A DNA stretch of 64,000 nt. It comes from an uncultured Dehalococcoidia bacterium (lineage in GTDB: Bacteria; Chloroflexota; Dehalococcoidia; Lucifugimonadales; Australimonadaceae). The position numbers and the translations under genes were made by a program. The stretch covers positions 248,001-312,000 of the forward strand of contig OY282355.1 of NCBI GenBank assembly GCA_958295525.1, read 5' to 3'. Below the pieces are notes generated by a model. The model searched no databases and was not told the DNA's origin. It saw nothing but the letters and a program-made list of their open reading frames with translations. Numbering within the stretch: the first letter of the stretch is position 1; each line of letters starts with the position of its first letter. Positions 1 to 7,858 of the stretch are shown one piece after another.

Positions 1-2597
1 TCGTGGAACGACTGGACGCGGTTGTGGAGGCGCTCCGTGAGGGCGAGCCCCGCGTCCACTTGAGTGTCGGGCCACATATTGTGCAGATGGATAAAGGCGT
101 GCTCCGAGCCGATGCGGTCGACCCGCCCGAAGCGTTGGATGAGGCGCACCGGGTTCCAATGGAGGTCGTAGTTGAGGACGCGGGCGCAATCCTGGAGGTT
201 CTGTCCTTCGGACACCACGTCGGTGGCGAGGAGCACGCGCGCCTCCGGGCCGCCCGGGGGAGCGCCCCCGTTGGAGCGCGGGGAGAAGCGCCGCGCGGTC
301 TGCTCGACCTGATCGCGGTTCGAGCCGGAGAGACGGGCGATGGACGGGTCGCCGCCAGGGTTCAGTTGGGCGTAGAGGTAGTTGATAGTGGTCTCCGCCT
401 CGGAGAAGACGAGCAGTTTGCCGGACTTCACGTAGGGGCGTTCGAGGAACTCGCGGAGCGCGCCGAGTTTGCTGTCGTCTTCCGGGCCGATGCCGCGCAT
501 GCGGCTCAGCAGATCGCTCAGCACGGCGTGGTCCGCGTCGAGGTCGGCCGTCCAGTCGGCGAGGCGGAAGTCCGAGGCGGGGTGCGCGAGTTTGCTCCGG
601 TTCCCGGCGTTCGCGGCGCGCCGGCGTTCTTCTTCCTGACGCAGGACGTCGAGCAGTTCGTCCGAGTCGAACGCTTGCCCTGCGAGCATTCGGGTCGCCG
701 TTTGCCCGATGGGGACGTAGCCTGATTCGAGGGCTAGCTTGAAGTTGCGGTTGCTCTGATCGAGCGCGTTGAGGGTGGAGCGGAACGCTACGATGCTAGA
801 CTCCAGGCGTTTGAGCAGTTGGACGCGCATCAGGCGGGCGATGCGGTCTTTGGCGCGGAAGAGGTCGCGGTATTCCGGCTTCCCGCGGGCTTGCGCGGTT
901 ACGTATTCGGCGGCGCGGTAGCGCGCTCCTTGATGGGCGTTCAGCAGGGCCATCAGGTCAGGCAGAGCGCCGGCCTTCTCGTAGACCTTGTCCAGGGCGT
1001 AGGCGAGGTTGTCGAGGCGGGGTTCGGGGAAGCGGACGGGTTCGCCGTTCACCTCGGCGGTTTGTCCGTAGAGTTCGGCGATGTCCTTGCGGCGGCGGCG
1101 TATGAACACCGGACGCAAGACCTCCTCGACGTCGGCGCGGGGGACGCTGGGCGGCGGCGGTTTGTTCATCGGCGCGGGGCCTATTCTCCCGTTCCGTTCC
1201 CAATCCGCGTAATCGGCGCGGTAGTTCTCGTCCTCGGCGCGGCTCTCGCGCCAGCGCTGGGCGTTGCGGAAGTACTCTTCGAGGCTGACGGGCTCGATGT
1301 CGAGGCCATGCGCGGTTTCGTCGAGGAAGAGGCGCAACTGGCGGTAGATGTCCATCGGCCCCAGGTTCTGGGGAGTGGCGCTGAGCAGGACGACTTTGCG
1401 CTCGCCTGACTCGAGGTAGTTTCGGAGTCCGCGCGAGCGGCGGTTGTCGTTGCGGAAGTTGTGCGCTTCGTCCACCAGCACGGCCCCGCGGTTCGGATAT
1501 TTGTCGCGGAGAACGACGCCTCCGCCGGGCGCGTCCGCGTCCAGATAGCGCCCCAAGTCTTCGTCGTATTCCTGTCCGGGGGGCTCCCCGATCATACTGT
1601 GGGAGACGACCTCCGCGCCGAGCCCGAAGCGCTCGTTGAAGCGGCGCCACATTGGGACGAGCCCGGCGGGGCAGAGGATGAGCGGCGGCCCGTCGTTCGG
1701 GCGGCTCACGCGCAACTGGCGCAGGATTTCCGCCCCGATGAACGTCTTGCCGAGCCCGACGACGTCGCCGATGTAGCAGCCGCCGTGGGCCTCGATCATC
1801 CGGAGCGCCTGCGCGACCGCGTCGATCTGGAAGTTCGCCAGTTCGTCGGAGCGCGCGGGCGCGAGCGGAAGGCTTTCTCCCGCTTGATCGCCGTAGAGTT
1901 CGTAAAGCGCCTTGAGGTAGACCTCGTAGGGCGTCGTATGCGCGAGCGCCCAGGAACGGTTCAGTTCCGCGACGATCTCCTTGCCGACGTCGGCGGAATC
2001 CTCCCAAAGTTCGTCGAACCAGCGGCCCAACTCCCGCATCTCCGCGTCGCCGGTCACGCGCACGTTCAATTCGGTGTTGTGGGTGAAGCCCGCGAGCGTG
2101 AGGTTGGACGACCCCACGACCGCCGACCCTAACTCGGCGTGGCTTTCGTACCAGCAGAGGTACGCCTTGGCGTGGAGCGGGCCGCGCGCGTAGGAGCGGA
2201 CCTCCACGCGCCCGGCCGCGACGAGGTCGCGCAAGGCGGCGACGGCGCGCTCCGACGCGGCGTCCTGCGGCATAAGGGAGGCGGCCTTGCCGACATTGGC
2301 GGCGGCGCGGCGCGCCAGTTCCTCGCGGTCGCGGCGGCGCACCGCGGCGTCCGCCTCTTGCCGCGCGCGGATCGCCTCCGCCTGCTGCAGCCCGTAGGCG
2401 ACCTGCTCCGTGATCTGCTTGTCCGCATGCCCGACGAGAATGCGCGCCTTCCGCAGGCCGGTCAGGCTCTCCGCGACGGCCTCGAAGCCGCTGATGAAGA
2501 AGTAGCCGACGGCGAAGTCCGCGCGCGAGGAACTCGCCAGCATCTCCTTGAGCCGGTCGAGCAGAGGCGGGTCGGTGCGGGCGTGCAGGATGTTCAT
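1..2597 (-). CDS. PLD-nuclease / SF2 (SNF2-like) helicase, partial
   Basis: About 865 residues are visible and the gene runs off the left edge. I translated it by hand from an ATG at 2597. An N-terminal phospholipase-D-like domain carries HAKAY (about residue 139) followed by GSSNLT, the usual HxK nuclease signature. A superfamily-2 helicase follows, with Walker A GDVVGLGKT (about 280), a DEAH box VLVDEAHNFRN (about 370), LSATP, LLATDVVSEGQNLQ and motif VI LIQRFGRVDRIGS (about 822). Helicases fused to or paired with PLD nucleases drive ATP-dependent restriction (CglI, NgoAVII) and resemble the DISARM helicase DrmD. The methyltransferase at 4138-7329 is a plausible partner. No good Shine-Dalgarno precedes the start; TACACT lies about 37 nt upstream. 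Helicase and PLD assignment is firm, the role in defence is inferred. Confidence 0.88.
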   Translation of the reverse strand, partial: MNILHARTDPPLLDRLKEMLASSSRADFAVGYFFISGFEAVAESLTGLRKARILVGHADKQITEQVAYGLQQAEAIRARQEADAAVRRRDREELARRAAANVGKAASLMPQDAASERAVAALRDLVAAGRVEVRSYARGPLHAKAYLCWYESHAELGSAVVGSSNLTLAGFTHNTELNVRVTGDAEMRELGRWFDELWEDSADVGKEIVAELNRSWALAHTTPYEVYLKALYELYGDQAGESLPLAPARSDELANFQIDAVAQALRMIEAHGGCYIGDVVGLGKTFIGAEILRQLRVSRPNDGPPLILCPAGLVPMWRRFNERFGLGAEVVSHSMIGEPPGQEYDEDLGRYLDADAPGGGVVLRDKYPNRGAVLVDEAHNFRNDNRRSRGLRNYLESGERKVVLLSATPQNLGPMDIYRQLRLFLDETAHGLDIEPVSLEEYFRNAQRWRESRAEDENYRADYADWERNGRIGPAPMNKPPPPSVPRADVEEVLRPVFIRRRRKDIAELYGQTAEVNGEPVRFPEPRLDNLAYALDKVYEKAGALPDLMALLNAHQGARYRAAEYVTAQARGKPEYRDLFRAKDRIARLMRVQLLKRLESSIVAFRSTLNALDQSNRNFKLALESGYVPIGQTATRMLAGQAFDSDELLDVLRQEEERRRAANAGNRSKLAHPASDFRLADWTADLDADHAVLSDLLSRMRGIGPEDDSKLGALREFLERPYVKSGKLLVFSEAETTINYLYAQLNPGGDPSIARLSGSNRDQVEQTARRFSPRSNGGAPPGGPEARVLLATDVVSEGQNLQDCARVLNYDLHWNPVRLIQRFGRVDRIGSEHAFIHLHNMWPDTQVDAGLALTERLHNRVQSFH

Positions 2598-2683
2598 TGC
2601 GTCAAGAGGGGGTTGGCCTGTGAGAGTCGCCGAGTGTAGCATACCCGCTCGCAGGCGGGCGCGGGTTAGCGCGGGCTTCGTGG

Positions 2684-2710
2684 TTGACAAAGGCGGCGTG
2701 ATGGTATAAT
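2684..2710 (+). promoter_or_regulatory. Sigma70-type promoter for the 2767-4052 gene pair
   Basis: Perfect TTGACA (2684-2689) and perfect TATAAT (2705-2710) separated by 15 bp. Transcription would start near 2717, about 50 nt before the ATG at 2767, which has a strong AGGGAGGAGG ribosome site. The short spacer is the only departure from consensus. Confidence 0.75.
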
Positions 2711-2766
2711 GGCCGCGTCGCCATAGAGCGGGGCGTTGCCGTGGGCGCTCAGGGAGGAGGAGCCTG

Positions 2767-3672
2767 ATGTCCGGCGCAGGATTCATTCAGCTGAGGCTGA
2801 CCGGCCCTCGCTTCGAGGATGGCCAGATCCCCTTGGAATTCTTGGGCGATCTGGCGGCGCTCCGGGAGATGATCATCGACGTGGCCAGATGGCGGTTCTT
2901 GCAAGAGAACCCAGGGCGCCACCGTGTGCCAAAAGGCTTCGCCGAGAGCGTTTCCCTGAACCTCGCAGGCGTGGAGAAGGGAAGCGCCGCCCCAATCATC
3001 CCCTATGTGGAGCGCGCAATGGACTCCGTCGTTGACGCCATCAGTTCGACCGGCTCCGATGAGGGCGCCGATGTGGGCTTGGAACCCTCGCATCTGGCCC
3101 ATTTCAGCCGAGTGGGGCGCGGCCTGAAAGACGGAGAGGCGATGGAGTTCGGATTCCCCGGGCGGCGGCCGGCGCGCCTAACGCAAGAGACGAGACACAG
3201 GCTTCTCTCAAAGGCGACGGCAAACGGGATCATTAACAGAGAAGCCCGTTATGACGTGGAGTTCCGCGGCAATCAGTTGGTGGAGGCTAATGAGGTTAGC
3301 CTGTTGGACCCTCTTGACGTTTCCGCGCGATTAGAAGAGTTTAAGAATATGAAAAACGGCTGGTTCGAGGGCGACGGCATTGCTCCTAGCCCTGACGGAC
3401 TCGATTGGCTCGCCTCTGAATTCAAGCGTCAGTACGCTGACGACGCTCCTTCTCCGCGCTTGTACCCCACTTTCGAGGGCGGAGTGCAAGCGGAGTGGTC
3501 ATTCGGCTCGAACGCGATAGTTCTGGAAATTGACCTCAGCGAGCGCACGGCGGACTGGTTTTGGTTCGACAGGGATTCCGACGCCGAGGAGGAACGCCGG
3601 CTGAATTTGGATGACGGCGACGAATGGGTTTGGCTCGCCAACGAAGTGCGGAGCAAGGCTGGAACCGAATGA
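2767..3672 (+). CDS. Hypothetical protein, first gene of a two-gene cassette
   Basis: The 301-residue product has no family I can name. It is soluble, with no signal peptide or membrane segment. The N-terminal part (1-110) contains LEFLGDLAALREMIIDVA, a probable helix. The C-terminal part (190-290) is rich in Trp and acidic residues, with NGWFEGDG, PTFEGGVQAEW and ADWFWFD. The start is set by AGGGAGGAGG six bases upstream and a near-consensus promoter. The stop overlaps the next start by four bases (ATGA), so the two are probably translated together. The pair lies between a PLD-helicase and a DNA methyltransferase, both on the other strand, so it may be a cargo, control or toxin-antitoxin-like module of that locus. 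That is inference from position only. Confidence 0.75.
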   Translation: MSGAGFIQLRLTGPRFEDGQIPLEFLGDLAALREMIIDVARWRFLQENPGRHRVPKGFAESVSLNLAGVEKGSAAPIIPYVERAMDSVVDAISSTGSDEGADVGLEPSHLAHFSRVGRGLKDGEAMEFGFPGRRPARLTQETRHRLLSKATANGIINREARYDVEFRGNQLVEANEVSLLDPLDVSARLEEFKNMKNGWFEGDGIAPSPDGLDWLASEFKRQYADDAPSPRLYPTFEGGVQAEWSFGSNAIVLEIDLSERTADWFWFDRDSDAEEERRLNLDDGDEWVWLANEVRSKAGTE

Positions 3673-4052
3673 ACGACGCGACGTTGCTCCACCGGCAGAT
3701 CCACCCGGACTTTGTCCAAGCCGGGACGATCACCTCGCAAGTCTTTCGCCTTACGCCGAAAGACAAAGGGCGGTTGTCGGTGTACGACGGAGACCAGATC
3801 ACCGCCGACGAGGCTTGGCGGCATTACACGAGCGAACTGGGGTACCCGTCCTGCGGCGTCATGGCCGTTTCGGTCGGCGAGTGCAAGGCGTTGGGCTTGT
3901 CGGTTGAGTCTGATCCTGCTCGTTATCCGGAGCATGCAGTCATTATTTTCGAGGGATTGAGAGGAAGCGCTCTTAAGCGGAAGTCGGATGCATTGACAGT
4001 TGCCGCCGACAACAGAGGCTGGCAATACCGCGCAGGCGAGTCAGTCGCATAA
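3669..4052 (+). CDS. Hypothetical protein, second gene of the cassette
   Basis: The 127-residue product starts at the ATG overlapping the stop of the 2767 gene (ATGA), in preference to an upstream start inside that gene. It begins MNDATLLHRQIHP, and contains SQVFRLTPKDKG and SVYDGDQITADEAW. It is soluble and mixed in composition, with no recognised catalytic motif. Translational coupling to the 301-residue protein suggests the two act together. A small partner coupled to a larger one next to a restriction-like locus could be an antitoxin, adaptor or immunity protein, but nothing in the sequence proves this. The 85 nt after the stop hold only low-complexity C-rich sequence. Confidence 0.7.
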   Translation: MNDATLLHRQIHPDFVQAGTITSQVFRLTPKDKGRLSVYDGDQITADEAWRHYTSELGYPSCGVMAVSVGECKALGLSVESDPARYPEHAVIIFEGLRGSALKRKSDALTVAADNRGWQYRAGESVA

Positions 4053-4137
4053 CGCCACGCCCCGCCACGCCCGCTCGCAGGCCCCCGCGCTCCATCTCCA
4101 CAATGCCCCACGCCCCTGCCCCCTCCCCCTAGCCCCC

Positions 4138-7100
4138 CTAGCGCAGGCTCTTCGCCTTGGCGAGGCGCTTCGTCACCAGGTCGCGCACCGCCTCGTACAC
4201 GCTGTCGCGCTCGCCTTGCGTCAGCCCCAGCGCGTCGAATACGGCGTCGTCCACCATCCGACGCTCAGGCGAGGGATCTAGTACGTCCCATCGCGTCGAA
4301 CGGAAGATGCTTTCGTCGAAATCAGGCAGTACAGTTGGGTCAGTTATTAGCATATTGCTATATTCATAACTTGCAATTTCTAGCACTCCACCTCCAAAGT
4401 TAACTCTGCCATAGACATTGATTAGCATTTGAAAAAAGGTTGAATTCATTGCGCCGCAAATGCGGTTGGCAGCAGCATGCATCCCATATATTTGATAGAG
4501 CACGTTGTTTGTTCTGATGGATGGTTGGTGAAGAAACGCATAAGCAGTCGTGTCTATCAGTCGAATTGTTGCGATAGGTGCAGTTAGTGCTGGTATCAGA
4601 CTGTACCAAGGCTTCCGCGCTGCACAAGTCGGTAGGCGGCTCAACCCTTGCGCCTCGCCGTGGCGGATGTAGTCGAGGGCGGCGGTTCCGGCGAGGCTCT
4701 CCCTCTCTTCGTTGCAGAGGAAGAGGCGGCAGGGGAGCGTTGCAGGGTCGACGAGGATGCTGCGCGACTCTTGGGGAGAAGTCATCACGGGCGCGAGGAA
4801 GCGCTCCTCAATGCCCCAATAGGCGATCTTGTCGCGGTTGAGGTAGAAGAAATCGTTCGCCCCAGAGGTGATCCCGCGTTTGACGGTTGCGGCGTCGCCG
4901 AGGCGGACGAGTTTGCCCGCGCCTTTGGCGAGGATCGCGTGATAGACGTCGGGGGCGCGGAGGTGGACCGCGCCCCACTTGTCGGCGGAGGAAAGGCGAA
5001 ATTCTAAAAATTGCGAAGGCGGCTGATTTGGCCGCTTGATAGCGGCCAAATCAGCCGCCTGGGTCGCCGGTGAATCGTTGGTTGCGATAATCTCGCGCCG
5101 TTTGGCGGCGTCGGCCAGCGCCAAGTCAAACTCGGCGCGCAGGGAGACGAACCGCGTTTGGCCGCCCGGCTCCGGCGGCGTCTTTTGGATGACGCTAATA
5201 ATGGTGTTGACGTCGGCGGTGGAGAACTGCCTTTCGACGGCGCTTTCGTAGACGGCGCGGACGGAGGCGTTGGCGAGGAGGTGCGCTTTCAGCGGCTCGC
5301 CGTAGGCGACATCCAGCCATGAGTTGGAGCAGATGAAGACGTGCATGCCGCCCGGGGCGAGCAGTTGGAGGGCGCGGAGGTAGAAGTAGCAGTAGAGGTC
5401 GGAGCGGCCTCGCGCGGCGGGCGCGTACAACTTCTCCAATTGCGCCTTCGCGCCGCCGATCTCCTCCTGCCGGACGTAGGGCGGATTGGCGACGGCGATA
5501 TCGAAGCCGCCGCGCTGGGCGAAGACGTCGGCGAACTCGACGCGCCAGTCCACGACGCCTGCCGCGCCTGCCTCGTCGAGCGCGTCGGCGAGCGAGCGCT
5601 TCGCGTCGTGAACGTCGCGTTCGGCGTTGGCTTTGGCCTGGCCTGATGCGGCGAAGTGGCGCTCCTTCGCGCGGCCCAAGGCGTCGGCTTTCTCGAGGAC
5701 GGCGCGGCGGAACATATCGGGGTAGGCCGCCGGGTTGGGGTCGGGGGCGAGGAGGCTGTCGCCGCAGACGACCTTGAAGTCGAGGTTGGGGAGCGGCTGC
5801 GGGCGTTCGCCCTCGTGCTCGACAGCGAGGGAGAGCCAGAGGCGGAGCATTGCGATGTTGACGGCGAAATCGTCCTTGTCCGCGCCGTGGAGGTTGCGCT
5901 CGATGACGTGCAGTTTGAGGTTGTAGAGGTAGTTGGGGCTGTTGCGGAGCGCGTCGGCGTCGAGCGCGGAGACGAGTTCGACGAGTTCTTGCATCATCCC
6001 GAGCAGGTAGGCGCCGGAGCCGCAAGCGGGATCGACGACGGTCAGGGAGCGCAGCGCATCGCGGACGGACGCGGCATGGTCGGCGACGCCCAATGAGAGG
6101 ATGCGGTCGTCCACGAACGCAGCGAGGTCGGCTTGGCCGAGCGCGGGGATTTGGTTGGCGAGATAGCCCTTGAGCGCCTCGCGGCACATAAAGGCGACGA
6201 CCGGGCGGGGCGTGTAGTACGCGCCGGACGAATGCCTTTCGGTGACGAGTTCCTCGAACACCTTGCCGAGCATCTCGGGGTCGACGGCGACCTCGACGTC
6301 GAAGGGGGTGGACTCCATCACCGTGAAGTTGAACCTGCCGAACAACTCGCAGAGGACGGGCCGGACGGCCTCGTCGGGAACGGAGACGCCGCCGCGCCGG
6401 TCGAGGTCGGTTTCGGCGAAGAGTCCGCCGTTGAGGAACGGGACTTTGCCGATGAACGCGGCGAGAGGCTTGCCGTCCCAATTGAAGTCTTGCGATTGCG
6501 GATTGTTGAGGCCGGCGAAGAAGAGCGGGACCAGCCGACCGACGTAGAAGCCGGCGCTTCCCCGGTTGGCCTGATAGTCCTTCCAGAGCGCGTTAAGGTA
6601 GTCAAGCTCGCCGTTGAACGTCAGCCATCCCTTGCGGGAGAGGAAGTAGACGAACATCAGCCGGTTGAAGAGCGTGAGGACGAACAGGCGCTTCCGTTCG
6701 GCCTCATCCTCCGCGAACCCCTGAACTGAATCTATAGCGGCCTCGAACAGGTCGCGGTATTTGCGGAAGAAGGCGTCGGTCACGCGCTCAACGTCGAATG
6801 CGTCGTCGAGCGCGCGGCGCAGGTTGCGCGTCTTTGTCCATTCGGCGTAGATGTTGGCGATCTGCTGAACGGCGGTGCGCCTGGGCAGTCCGCCCTCGAC
6901 GACCATCCGGCGGAGCGTCGGGCGCGTCCCTGCGAACGCCGGTCGGACGACGTGGAATTGCGCCGCGCTTGCGGGCGGCGCGCAGGTGAAGACGAGCAGG
7001 AGGTCTTCGCCGAGGCTGTCGGCGATGCGTTTCGCCGCCGCCGCCGCCTCGGCTGCGCGAACGCGGTTTGGAGGCGCCTTGCTCTCGGCGAGGTCTACGT

Positions 7101-7329
7101 AGCAGACGTGAACGCCGTCGAGCGAGGCGATGCGGCGAGCGTCGGGCGGGAGTTGGACGTTCCCGGCGGCGGAGTCGAGGTTGACCGTGCCGGATGCGTA
7201 TTCGAAGTCGAGCGCCTCGACGAAGAGGCTGCGAATGGCGCGCTCGCGCTCGTCGGGAGAGGCCGCGCCGAAAACGCGCTCGATGGCGTCGTTCACTTCA
7301 TGGGCGTCGTTCAGGTCGGCGATGGGCAT
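4138..7329 (-). CDS. Eco57I/type IIG-like adenine-N6 DNA methyltransferase
   Basis: The product has 1063 residues from the ATG at 7329. A longer frame to 7482 exists but its first 51 codons are REP-repeat sequence, so I reject it. The SAM-binding motif DPACGSGAYLL lies near residue 431 and the catalytic NPPY motif near 614, diagnostic of N6-adenine methylation. TERHSSGAYYTP (about 362) is the usual motif before the catalytic domain in Eco57I-type enzymes. The C-terminal third should hold the target-recognition domain. The N-terminal 250 residues (ESKAPPNRV, LLLVFTCAPP) resemble the accessory region of such enzymes; I see no certain nuclease triad. Residues 757-771 are encoded by a perfect 20-bp inverted repeat. 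It would modify host DNA, possibly as partner of the PLD-helicase. Confidence 0.88.
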   Translation of the reverse strand: MPIADLNDAHEVNDAIERVFGAASPDERERAIRSLFVEALDFEYASGTVNLDSAAGNVQLPPDARRIASLDGVHVCYVDLAESKAPPNRVRAAEAAAAAKRIADSLGEDLLLVFTCAPPASAAQFHVVRPAFAGTRPTLRRMVVEGGLPRRTAVQQIANIYAEWTKTRNLRRALDDAFDVERVTDAFFRKYRDLFEAAIDSVQGFAEDEAERKRLFVLTLFNRLMFVYFLSRKGWLTFNGELDYLNALWKDYQANRGSAGFYVGRLVPLFFAGLNNPQSQDFNWDGKPLAAFIGKVPFLNGGLFAETDLDRRGGVSVPDEAVRPVLCELFGRFNFTVMESTPFDVEVAVDPEMLGKVFEELVTERHSSGAYYTPRPVVAFMCREALKGYLANQIPALGQADLAAFVDDRILSLGVADHAASVRDALRSLTVVDPACGSGAYLLGMMQELVELVSALDADALRNSPNYLYNLKLHVIERNLHGADKDDFAVNIAMLRLWLSLAVEHEGERPQPLPNLDFKVVCGDSLLAPDPNPAAYPDMFRRAVLEKADALGRAKERHFAASGQAKANAERDVHDAKRSLADALDEAGAAGVVDWRVEFADVFAQRGGFDIAVANPPYVRQEEIGGAKAQLEKLYAPAARGRSDLYCYFYLRALQLLAPGGMHVFICSNSWLDVAYGEPLKAHLLANASVRAVYESAVERQFSTADVNTIISVIQKTPPEPGGQTRFVSLRAEFDLALADAAKRREIIATNDSPATQAADLAAIKRPNQPPSQFLEFRLSSADKWGAVHLRAPDVYHAILAKGAGKLVRLGDAATVKRGITSGANDFFYLNRDKIAYWGIEERFLAPVMTSPQESRSILVDPATLPCRLFLCNEERESLAGTAALDYIRHGEAQGLSRLPTCAARKPWYSLIPALTAPIATIRLIDTTAYAFLHQPSIRTNNVLYQIYGMHAAANRICGAMNSTFFQMLINVYGRVNFGGGVLEIASYEYSNMLITDPTVLPDFDESIFRSTRWDVLDPSPERRMVDDAVFDALGLTQGERDSVYEAVRDLVTKRLAKAKSLR
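5017..5060. repeat. Perfect 20-bp inverted repeat inside the methyltransferase gene
   Basis: Arms 5017-5036 and 5041-5060 are exact reverse complements around a 4-nt loop, TGAT. It sits in frame and adds about 15 codons (AADLAAIKRPNQPP) after motif IV. The stem is longer and more perfect than the intergenic REP-like elements and has a different sequence (core GGCTGATTTGGCC). Confidence 0.85.
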
Positions 7330-7376
7330 AGCGGGGCGTAAGCCTATATCAGGGCGCCCGCTCGGCGCAAGCGGTA

Positions 7377-7646
7377 GGTTCCCGCCTACGCGGGAATGAC
7401 GTGGCGCCTGGGGCGCTTCCAGTAGGTTCCTGCTTCCGCAGGAATGACGCGGCGCGTGGGGTGATTTGGAGACGGGGCGCAACGCGCCCCGTCCGGCGCT
7501 TGCGCGCCTCTGGATTCCCGCTTGCGCGGGAATGACGAAAATGGGGGCGAGATTCCCGCCTACGCGGGAATGACGGGAAGGAGGCGAGATTCCCGCCTAC
7601 GCGGGAATGACGGAATGGGGGCGGGATTCCCGCTTTCGCGGGCAGG
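7377..7646. repeat. Cluster of REP-like palindromes
   Basis: About six copies of an element with consensus ATTCCCGCCTACGCGGGAAT, a short palindrome usually followed by GACG. A related 10-bp inverted repeat (GACGGGGCGC, loop AAC) lies at 7471-7493. Both orientations of the element recur in other gaps of the window. Confidence 0.9.
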
Positions 7647-7673
7647 GCGAATGTGGGAATAGCGCGAAAAGGG

Positions 7674-7703
7674 TTGACTCGTTCCAAATGGTTGTTCTAT
7701 GAT
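7674..7703 (+). promoter_or_regulatory. Promoter of the small-RNA candidate
   Basis: TTGACT (7674-7679) and TATGAT (7698-7703) with an 18-bp spacer, pointing into a stretch with no plus-strand gene. Start of transcription is expected near 7710. Confidence 0.65.
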
Positions 7704-7709
7704 GAGGAC

Positions 7710-7792
7710 AATCCGGCGGCGCCGGAGGTGGTCGGTTCGAAGGAATCGGCGGGAAGGGCTGAGGTCTATTGGCCTGAGCCCTTCTTCTTTTT
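7710..7792 (+). ncRNA. Candidate free-standing small RNA, about 83 nt
   Basis: A promoter at 7674-7703 leads into three hairpins and a U-tract. Hairpin 1 is TCCGGC/GCCGGA with loop GGC. Hairpin 2 is an 8-bp stem with two G-U pairs, GTCGGTTC/GAATCGGC, closed by loop GAAG. Hairpin 3 is the terminator at 7756-7792. No plus-strand gene follows and the next coding sequence converges from the other side, ending at 7859. No open frame with a ribosome site is evident. It resembles signal-recognition-particle RNA only superficially: the conserved GGAA loop and flanking asymmetric bulge are missing. Function unknown. Confidence 0.55.
7756..7792 (+). terminator. Rho-independent terminator
   Basis: Stem GGGCTGAGGT (7756-7765) against GCCTGAGCCC (7772-7781), with one internal mismatch, followed by TTCTTCTTTTT. 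Confidence 0.7.
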
Positions 7793-7858
7793 CGCGCTAG
7801 GCGAGAACGAGGCCATAGCCCTTGACTTGCCCGTTCGCCATCCGGCGCAGGCAGTGGA

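Noticed and set aside
7330-7482. Longer start for the methyltransferase gene
   Set aside because: The added 51 codons are REP-repeat sequence and repeat the element in translation.
7377-7646. REP clusters as a CRISPR array
   Set aside because: Units are short palindromes with irregular spacing, mixed orientation and no constant spacer length or cas genes.
7710-7792. Small RNA as signal-recognition-particle RNA
   Set aside because: GGTCGGTTCGAAGGAATCGGC looks similar to the SRP core but lacks the GGAA loop and the asymmetric bulge bases; the spacing is also wrong.
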